The translations under genes were made by a program, and so were the position numbers. DNA of 11,164 nucleotides, from positions 1 to 11,164 of the forward strand of contig JAHQWS010000010.1 in the NCBI GenBank assembly GCA_029856295.1, in the 5' to 3' direction. The stretch's first letter is position 1, and every line of letters begins with the position of its first letter. Below the pieces are notes generated by a model. The model made no database searches and was not told the origin of the DNA. It was given only the letters and a program-made list of their open reading frames with translations. The DNA is from Promethearchaeia archaeon. Lineage in GTDB: Archaea; Asgardarchaeota; Lokiarchaeia; Sigyniarchaeales; SOKP01. This document shows positions 6,295-11,164 of this stretch, one piece after another.

Positions 6295-7386
6295 TTAATC
6301 CAATTCTTTACCAAACAAAGCTTTTACATCCTTTTCACATAAGAAGAGTGCAATGGCAAATGGAAATCCAATTATGAAAAAAGCACATGAAACGGCAATA
6401 ACAAGGTATCTGCAGATATTAATCTTAAATAATAATCCTATTGATCCAATAAGTAATATTAACGCTATTGTACCGGCTATGTAAGCAATAATAGTCAATG
6501 ATGCAGCAATCTCATTAGCAGTCTGTCCTCCGTTTTCAGCCATTTTTGTGGCAATTAAAACTGTATTGGATAAAATATAATATGCATAATATAGAAAAAA
6601 TAGTGCTAAAGATATAGAAATAATCGCTACGATATATATAAGAGTTTTTCTTTGGATTTTAGGCACGTCCTGATCGGTTCTGGGATTATCTTGCACATCA
6701 CGAGCAGCATGCATAAGTAAAAACAAAGGTATTAAAACATAAATCGTACAATGAACCATTACACCGAATTCACGTTCACCTCCATACACCGCAGTTGACA
6801 CTACCAGCATTAAAAAGATCGAAAGAGCTGTAATTATTAAAAATATTTTAAACGTTTCTTTATAGCCCTTTCTGAAATAATACATGGAAAGTAAAATCGT
6901 GGTGACTACTATCATTGCTCCTAAAATCATTAATGGATCTATGACATGGTATGCAGAACCCCCCCATGCGAGCATCTCATCATGCGTTATATCTATTCCA
7001 TACCAGAGATGCATTTCTTTTTCGAAATGATAAAATTGATCAATAAAAAAGTGAGAAATACCGCCTGCCACTGAAACAATGTATGAATTTTTCCAATTTA
7101 CTTCTCTAATTGCTTCATCTAAGAATTTTAGTGGAAAAGGCCCATCAGATTTCACTAATGAAAAACGGGAACTGTATGAATAGACTAAGGAGAAAGGAAT
7201 GGCAAGTATGGCGTATCCGAGAATATTGTGAAAATATGGAATGAAGAAATAATGCAATATATCGGGCCCGAATATATTATTTGCCAGAAAAATAAAGGCG
7301 ATCTTATAGCTAAATTTATCCTTGGAGTAATAAAGAATTGGCATAAGTAGACATAATCCGTAAAACACATGTCCGAAAGTTGGCAT
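6295..7386 (-). CDS. Polytopic membrane protein with a His/Asp-rich N-terminal half, function unknown
   Basis: A 363-residue integral membrane protein with eight or nine likely segments, among them 28-44, 53-73, 152-171, 179-200, 207-226, 248-272, 292-320 and 325-349. The first 150 residues carry a spaced set of polar residues: His6 in GHVFYG, Pro41-Asp42 and His45 in GPDILH, His112/Asp116/His120 in GGISHFFIDQFYH, then His126, His135, His147 and Asp150. This G-H...G-P-D...H...G-x-x-x-H...D...H order recalls the YdjM/DUF457 group of membrane-bound putative metal-dependent hydrolases, but I cannot confirm membership. The C-terminal half is ordinary membrane helix ending in a cytosolic tail, EKDVKALFGK. 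The start is supported by AAGGT six bases upstream. It is divergent from the dehydrogenase at 7715 and convergent with the BKACE. Acting on lipid head groups is one guess. Confidence 0.8.
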   Translation of the reverse strand: MPTFGHVFYGLCLLMPILYYSKDKFSYKIAFIFLANNIFGPDILHYFFIPYFHNILGYAILAIPFSLVYSYSSRFSLVKSDGPFPLKFLDEAIREVNWKNSYIVSVAGGISHFFIDQFYHFEKEMHLWYGIDITHDEMLAWGGSAYHVIDPLMILGAMIVVTTILLSMYYFRKGYKETFKIFLIITALSIFLMLVVSTAVYGGEREFGVMVHCTIYVLIPLFLLMHAARDVQDNPRTDQDVPKIQRKTLIYIVAIISISLALFFLYYAYYILSNTVLIATKMAENGGQTANEIAASLTIIAYIAGTIALILLIGSIGLLFKINICRYLVIAVSCAFFIIGFPFAIALFLCEKDVKALFGKELD

Positions 7387-7714
7387 TTTTATACCTTATA
7401 TTTTGAATTATGAATGAAAAATTTAAATTCCATATAGATAATTTCTGTTTAATTATATATAATATATAGTTTGATTAAATAGAATTAATTAAAGTTTTAT
7501 ACAAATATGTTAAAGAAAAATGAGTTAAAATTAATAAATTAAAACTTAGTATCTTATTTCTTATCCTTAAATTAGTTAAAAATAATTTTTCTGTTTTTAA
7601 AATGTATATAACAACAATACGAAATTGTTAAAGATTATAATTAGCAGTAAATTAATGATCTTATTAACTCTAATTTAATATAACTTTTAATAAAATCAAA
7701 AAGGATGAAAAAAT
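7387..7714. promoter_or_regulatory. Divergent intergenic region between the membrane protein and HAD genes
   Basis: These 328 bases are almost entirely A/T and hold no credible frame on either strand. Leftward, ATTTAAAT (7421-7428) can serve as TATA box and AAGGT (7393-7397, minus strand) as ribosome site for the membrane protein. Rightward, GTATATA (near 7604-7610) and TTAATATAAC (near 7673-7682) are TATA candidates, and AAGGATGA (7701-7708) is the ribosome site six bases before the ATG at 7715. A perfect inverted repeat AACAAT/ATTGTT (7613-7618 and 7624-7629, spacer of five) lies just after the first rightward TATA candidate and could be an operator. Confidence 0.45.
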
Positions 7715-8884
7715 ATGGTTGATATAAAGAATTTAGTTGTTATTGGAGCTGGCCAAATGGGTAGTGGTGTTGGTCAGGTAGCTTTGATGGCTGACTTTAA
7801 TGTAACAATGGTTGATATTAAAGATGAGTATGTTAATAAAAGTTATGCTAGCATAGAAGAAGGTATGAAAAAACTTGAAGCGAAAGGTAAATTTACTGAA
7901 GGAAAAACAGCTGCGGGTTATATGGCAAATTGTAAAACATCAATAGATATACCTTCTGCAGTCAAAGATGCTGATATAATTTTAGAGGCTGTCGTCGAAG
8001 ATATGGGGATAAAAAAGCAAGTTTTTAAGACATGCGATGAAAACGCACCTGCCCACTGTATAATTGCCTCAAATACCTCCACAATGTCAATAACCGAAAT
8101 GGCGACTGCGACCAATAGACCAGATAAATGCATTGGCATACACTTCTTTAATCCCGTACCGTTGATGAGATGTATTGAAGTAATCTACGGTGAAAAAAGT
8201 TCCGACGAAAGTGTTAATGCTGCCATGGAATTTGCAGGTAAATTGCCATGTCTGAGAGGTCCAAGATACATCGCTAAGGTATTAAAAGATAGACCGGGAT
8301 TTATTGTTAATAGAATCACGGCCCCAGTTCAGATTTATCAAAATTACATTTTTGACAAGGCCGAAGCTGAAGGAAAAACATGGGAACAACTTGATAATGA
8401 TTCCGGTGGTCCCATGCCTACATGTGTACTAGCTGATTTTGTAGGTATTGATACATTATATCATGTACAAAATTATTATGCTAAGACCCTTTCTCCTGAA
8501 TTTGCTCCTGGAAAGATAGTCACCAAAATGTTTAATGAAGGACTGTTTGGCGCAAAGACAGGAAAAGGATTTTATGATTGGTCGAAAGGACGTCCAAAGC
8601 CGGATAAAAAAGCTGGAAAAGCGAGATTATTTAAGCTTAAATACCCAATTGCTATAATGCTAAATGAAGGTTGCCGAGTTTTAGAAGAGGGAATCACTAC
8701 TAGCTGGAAAGTGTGCGATGATGCATTAATGGCGGGGATGAACATGCCTGGTCCAATGGCCCCTAATGTGAACAACTCCGAAAAACAAGTTGAAGTGTTA
8801 AATGAGCTTGTAGAACTGACTGGTAAAAAATATTTTGAGCCATGTGAACTTTTAAAATCTGCCAAATGGGTTGATATGAAGTAA
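7715..8884 (+). CDS. 3-hydroxyacyl-CoA dehydrogenase with two C-terminal domains
   Basis: NAD+-dependent oxidation of (S)-3-hydroxyacyl-CoA to 3-oxoacyl-CoA, the third step of beta-oxidation; cytosolic. The Rossmann motif GAGQMG is at 11-16, with Asp34 selecting NAD+, followed by DADIILEAVVED (85-96) and SNTST (119-123). The catalytic dyad His143 (HFFNP) and Glu155 has the standard 12-residue spacing, and DRPGFIVNR ends with Asn199. The first C-domain closes at FGAKTGKGFYDW (278-289). Then comes a linker rich in Lys/Pro and a second, partial C-domain (about 305-385). This is the arrangement of archaeal crotonase-fused dehydrogenases, but the protein stops at 389 residues where the hydratase domain would begin, so it is a stand-alone dehydrogenase. 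3-hydroxybutyryl-CoA is a likely substrate. A good ribosome site precedes the ATG. All key residues are intact. Confidence 0.93.
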   Translation: MVDIKNLVVIGAGQMGSGVGQVALMADFNVTMVDIKDEYVNKSYASIEEGMKKLEAKGKFTEGKTAAGYMANCKTSIDIPSAVKDADIILEAVVEDMGIKKQVFKTCDENAPAHCIIASNTSTMSITEMATATNRPDKCIGIHFFNPVPLMRCIEVIYGEKSSDESVNAAMEFAGKLPCLRGPRYIAKVLKDRPGFIVNRITAPVQIYQNYIFDKAEAEGKTWEQLDNDSGGPMPTCVLADFVGIDTLYHVQNYYAKTLSPEFAPGKIVTKMFNEGLFGAKTGKGFYDWSKGRPKPDKKAGKARLFKLKYPIAIMLNEGCRVLEEGITTSWKVCDDALMAGMNMPGPMAPNVNNSEKQVEVLNELVELTGKKYFEPCELLKSAKWVDMK

Positions 8885-8921
8885 TTACTCTACAAATTGT
8901 AAATATAAGTATTTTTTTTAT

Positions 8922-8974
8922 GAGGTAGCAAACTACTCTCACCCGACAAAATTGTTGCCTCTATTTCTTTTTTT
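8922..8974 (+). terminator. Hairpin plus T-tract downstream of the HAD gene
   Basis: As RNA, GAGGUAGCAA (8922-8931) pairs with UUGUUGCCUC (8952-8961) over ten pairs, two of them G-U, around a 20-base loop. Seven T follow at 8968-8974. The 5' arm can instead pair with 8933-8940 as GUAG/CUAC plus GAG/CUC with one bulged base and a CAAA loop. It lies about 40 bases after the stop codon, and its arms are more G/C-rich than the surrounding gap. Termination of the dehydrogenase transcript is the simplest reading. Confidence 0.5.
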
Positions 8975-9068
8975 ATATTATTGAATCGACTCCTAACATA
9001 TCATTGTCTACTTTTGCAAATTGGCTTCTTTTCATCTTACCATCTTTTAAAAAATTTTTCACATTTAT

Positions 9069-9112
9069 GAATAAAAGCATTCACGAGGCTTCATTGCTTT
9101 ATTCTCTTTTTT
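9069..9112 (+). terminator. Second hairpin with T-tract in the 311-base gap
   Basis: GAATAAAAGCA (9069-9079) and TGCTTTATTC (9095-9104) form a ten-pair stem with one bulged A and a 15-base loop, followed directly by TCTTTTTT (9105-9112). It reads as a rightward terminator. The remainder of 8885-9195 is A/T-rich; the only other frame seen is a 35-codon minus-strand one at 8973-9080. Confidence 0.4.
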
Positions 9113-9148
9113 GTCGCCAACCTTAATTATAATTATTAAATTATATTA

Positions 9149-9180
9149 ATTTATAGCCTCATTGATCAAAAAAAATCAAT
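9149..9180 (+). promoter_or_regulatory. Promoter and possible operator of the NMO-like gene
   Basis: ATTTATA at 9149-9155 is a TATA candidate about 44 bases before the ATG. Just downstream is a perfect inverted repeat ATTGAT/ATCAAT (9161-9166 and 9175-9180) around an eight-base spacer that is all A but for one C. It sits where the polymerase would load, a fitting place for a repressor. No ribosome site precedes the ATG at 9196, so the leader is probably short. Confidence 0.3.
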
Positions 9181-9195
9181 ATAATATGATTAAAA

Positions 9196-10248
9196 ATGGT
9201 TATAGAGACAAATATTACCGAAATGTTGGGGATTAAACACCCTATTGTTGCCGCACCAATGGGCCCATTTTACACTACTGATTTAGCCATCGCAGTTTCT
9301 GAAGCCGGTGGATGTGGTGTGATAAGTCATACTGCTTTAGTAAGCGAAATTTTGGCCGGAAGAAGCGCACTAGATATTATGAAAGAAGATATGATGAAAG
9401 TGGTTGAACATACTGATAAACCCTTTGGTTTTAACATTAGAACTTCACGAAACGAACTAGAAGCTGCAGCTCTTTGCAAGCGGATTCCTGAATTTATTTT
9501 GAAGAATCCAAAACTAAAGGAACAGTGTGTTTATGCGATTACCAGTGCTGGTTCGTCTAAAACGCTACCTGGATCAAGAAGTTTTCAAAAGTTAAAAGAG
9601 AGCGGCTCACAAATAAAGCATTTTCATGTAGCACCCGCTTTATGGCTTGCAGATAAATGTATTGCTTCTGGAGTTGATGGTATGGTCGTTACTGGAGGTG
9701 AAGGCGGCGGACATCAATCTTATGAAAAAGTTAGCACGATGGTTCTACTGCAACAAATTACACAAAAACATCCGGACTTCCCAATTATTGCATGCGGAGG
9801 ATTTGCCACGGGTCAGGCACTTGCAGCTGCGTTAACAATGGGAGCTGGAGCAATCGCAATGGGCTCTCGGTTTATTGCTTCAAAAGAAAGTGAATTCCAT
9901 GAAACATATAAAAGTGTGGTCCCAGCCGCTACTGCTCAAGATACCGTATTAGTAACTGGAGCCTTAGGTCCGATAAGACTTTGGAAAAACGAATATTCCT
10001 TACATCACGATCTAGTTACTTCTAAAGAAGAAAAAATGGCCGAAGAACAAGGAGTATCCATTGAAGAAATGATAGAAGCAGGAAAAAAATATGAGTTGTC
10101 ATATGAAGGAAACATCACAGACGGAGCTGTTCTTTTAGGGCAAAGTATTGGAATTATGAAAAGCATTGAAAGTGTACCTGATATAATTAATTCTATAGTA
10201 AGTAATGCTGAAAAACGTTTAAAAAATGCCGCTACTTTAGTAAAGTAG
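9196..10248 (+). CDS. Nitronate monooxygenase/FabK-like FMN flavoprotein
   Basis: TIM-barrel FMN enzyme of the 2-nitropropane dioxygenase family, 350 residues, cytosolic. The first strand LGIKHPIVAAPMG (11-23) is typical. The catalytic-histidine motif VVTGGEGGGHQ places His173 where nitronate monooxygenases and FabK enoyl reductases have their conserved His. The FMN phosphate loop is CGGFATGQA (200-208) followed by GAGAIAMGSRF (216-226). The AGGH form of the histidine motif reads GGGH here. The family covers nitronate oxidation, enoyl-ACP reduction (FabK) and PUFA-synthase enoyl reductases; sequence alone does not decide between them. In a window full of acyl-CoA genes an enoyl-thioester reductase or related role is plausible but unproven. 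The C-terminal segment after about residue 275 is charged and helical. It is probably a monocistronic unit ending in a long T-tract. Confidence 0.87.
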   Translation: MVIETNITEMLGIKHPIVAAPMGPFYTTDLAIAVSEAGGCGVISHTALVSEILAGRSALDIMKEDMMKVVEHTDKPFGFNIRTSRNELEAAALCKRIPEFILKNPKLKEQCVYAITSAGSSKTLPGSRSFQKLKESGSQIKHFHVAPALWLADKCIASGVDGMVVTGGEGGGHQSYEKVSTMVLLQQITQKHPDFPIIACGGFATGQALAAALTMGAGAIAMGSRFIASKESEFHETYKSVVPAATAQDTVLVTGALGPIRLWKNEYSLHHDLVTSKEEKMAEEQGVSIEEMIEAGKKYELSYEGNITDGAVLLGQSIGIMKSIESVPDIINSIVSNAEKRLKNAATLVK

Positions 10249-10281
10249 AACTAATCTGTATGATTGAAAAATTCAAACCTC

Positions 10282-10296
10282 TTTTCTTTTTTTTTT
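10282..10296 (+). terminator. T-tract terminator of the NMO-like gene
   Basis: Four T, one C and ten T begin 33 bases after the stop codon, in the convergent gap with the GH4 gene. A small inverted repeat TTCCTT/AAGGAA (10306-10311 and 10319-10324) lies between this and the GH4 stop and could mark the leftward 3' end. Confidence 0.5.
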
Positions 10297-10326
10297 ACTA
10301 ATTTATTCCTTGTTAAAAAAGGAAAT

Positions 10327-11164
10327 TTAAAATTGAGGGAGCCATTTAGCTTCAGCTTTGAACATCTCATCAACCATGTTTCGAATCTCCATCGGGGAAC
10401 ATACACTGGCAGTATTAGGATCGAGAAGCACGGCATGATAAATCTTTTCTCGGTCTAAGGTAAGAGCTCCCTCGACAGCAGCTTTCTGTACCATAATATT
10501 TGAAATGCATAAAGCTTGACATATTGTTGGGAGCTCGATTCCACCTTGAGGATGCAATCCCTGACTATCGGCTGCGACCGGTACTTCTACGGAACATTCT
10601 TTTGGAAGGTTTGTAATTAACCCTCCCTGTTTATTTATTACATTCCCATTGAATATAAAGGGTTTATTGGTTTCAATAGCGTTTATAATATACGATGCGT
10701 ATTCCCCGGAATGTGTTTTTTTAAGTTTAAGTTTTTTTCGTTTCAATTTTCGTGCAATTCTCTTGTCGACACTTTCAGAATTTTTTTTACTCATCAGATA
10801 ATTAAAGTTATGTTCCAAATTAGCAAATATCATAGTACCTCTGTATTTTTCTAATAAGTCATCCCGCTTCCTATAGTAGGGAAGATATTCACTTAAGTGC
10901 CCGGAAGACTCGGTCATAAAATAGCCCGTAGCCCTCATCATATCCACCCTTAGTCTTTCCATTTCTTCGAACGTAGGATTTTCTTCCAATTTTTTATTTA
11001 AAAGTGGATAGGCATTTTTCCAAGGTAAGGACTTATTTTCTCTGTATAATAATTCAAGAAACCAGGCCATATGGTTAATCCCTGCGCATAAGTAGGTAAA
11101 ATTCTCCGATTTAACCCCTAAAGCATGTCTAAGAGCAAAAGCTGTACCAAAAACACCATGGCAG
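10327..11164 (-). CDS. Family 4 glycoside hydrolase (alpha-galactosidase/galacturonidase type), C-terminal part
   Basis: The leftward frame stays open to the window edge and supplies the last 278 residues; the N-terminal NAD-binding domain (roughly 170 residues) lies outside. GH4 enzymes cleave glycosides by an oxidation-elimination mechanism needing NAD+ and a divalent metal, usually Mn2+. The visible part starts at the metal-binding Cys (CHGVFGTA, codon 11163-11161), continues to the second metal ligand His (codon 11073-11071, in GINHMAWFLE), and then shows TESSGHLSEYLPYY, LPKECSVEVPVAADSQGLHP and LLDPNTASVCS. The TESSxHLxEYLPY and INHMAWFLE blocks point to the MelA/LplD side of the family, not the 6-phospho-glucosidases. 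An internal ATG at 11070 is not the true start. Alpha-galactoside or alpha-galacturonide is the likely substrate. Confidence 0.9.
   Translation of the reverse strand, partial: CHGVFGTAFALRHALGVKSENFTYLCAGINHMAWFLELLYRENKSLPWKNAYPLLNKKLEENPTFEEMERLRVDMMRATGYFMTESSGHLSEYLPYYRKRDDLLEKYRGTMIFANLEHNFNYLMSKKNSESVDKRIARKLKRKKLKLKKTHSGEYASYIINAIETNKPFIFNGNVINKQGGLITNLPKECSVEVPVAADSQGLHPQGGIELPTICQALCISNIMVQKAAVEGALTLDREKIYHAVLLDPNTASVCSPMEIRNMVDEMFKAEAKWLPQF

Noticed and set aside
7185..7370. Minus-strand frame of 61 codons
   Set aside because: It overlaps the start of the membrane protein on the same strand in another frame. The membrane protein has the ribosome site and helix pattern, so this is a frame shadow.
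7451..7470. Alternating TATATA run as a repeat or replication origin element
   Set aside because: It is a short low-complexity stretch in a nearly pure A/T divergent promoter, with no origin-binding repeats or Orc1/Cdc6 gene nearby.
8572..8865. Minus-strand frame of 97 codons
   Set aside because: It is antisense to the second C-domain of the dehydrogenase, which is clearly coding; Ser/Phe-rich shadow composition.
1335..8884. A single beta-oxidation operon
   Set aside because: Gene strands alternate, promoters and T-tracts separate nearly every gene, and thiolase, hydratase and acyl-CoA dehydrogenase are missing.
10251..10458. Frames of 61 (minus) and 64 (plus) codons across the convergent gap
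   Set aside because: They run through the T-tract terminator and into the GH4 C-terminus, giving low-complexity Phe/Lys-rich peptides.
11068..11070. ATG as the start of the GH4 protein
   Set aside because: The frame continues upstream without a stop through the metal-binding Cys and the GINH motif, so this Met is internal and the gene runs off the window.
1..11164. A defence island, CRISPR array, phage or transposon
   Set aside because: No regularly spaced direct repeats, transposase, integrase, Cas or toxin-antitoxin-like proteins were seen; all sizeable frames are metabolic or membrane genes.

Overview
The window is a strongly AT-rich stretch of prokaryotic chromosome and most likely archaeal. 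Several genes are preceded by TATA-box-like A/T octamers, such as TATAAATA and TATATAAATA, at about the archaeal distance. Where ribosome sites exist they have the archaeal GAGGT/GGTGA form, and a few genes seem to have short leaders without such a site. The combination of many separately promoted fatty-acid/acyl-CoA genes, a FATP-like acyl-CoA synthetase, a stand-alone archaeal-type 3-hydroxyacyl-CoA dehydrogenase and a GH4 glycosidase in a very AT-rich genome fits an Asgard archaeon of the Lokiarchaeia type. That placement is inference; no marker gene here proves it.

Layout from left to right: the first codons of an unrecognised leftward gene run off the left edge (1-122). A short-chain dehydrogenase/reductase (291-1166, +) and a small 3-hydroxyacyl-CoA dehydrogenase-family protein (about 1335-2156, +) follow. 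On the minus strand lie a FATP/FadD6-type fatty-acyl-CoA synthetase (2233-4029) and, upstream of it, an AEC-family permease (4174-5115). Divergent from the permease is a beta-keto acid cleavage enzyme (BKACE, 5269-6183, +). Convergent with that is an unrecognised polytopic membrane protein with a His/Asp-rich pattern (6295-7386, -). A 328-base divergent promoter region leads to a two-C-domain 3-hydroxyacyl-CoA dehydrogenase (7715-8884, +). A 311-base gap holding two hairpins with T-tracts comes next, followed by a nitronate monooxygenase/FabK-like flavoprotein (9196-10248, +). The C-terminal two thirds of a GH4 glycoside hydrolase (10327-11164, -) runs off the right edge.

Functionally most genes fit CoA-thioester chemistry. 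Acids are activated by the synthetase and 3-hydroxyacyl groups are oxidised by one or two HAD-type dehydrogenases and perhaps the SDR. Beta-keto acids are cleaved with acetyl-CoA by the BKACE, an organic anion may be moved by the AEC permease, and a FabK/NMO-like flavoenzyme may act on enoyl or nitronate substrates. No thiolase, enoyl-CoA hydratase or acyl-CoA dehydrogenase is present, and gene orientation changes often, so this is a scattered set of single-gene units, not one operon. I found no CRISPR array, tRNA, rRNA, transposase or phage gene. No clear new defence or mobile system is visible. The least explained items are the membrane protein at 6295-7386, the structured gap at 8885-9195, and the exact substrates of the BKACE and the small HAD protein.
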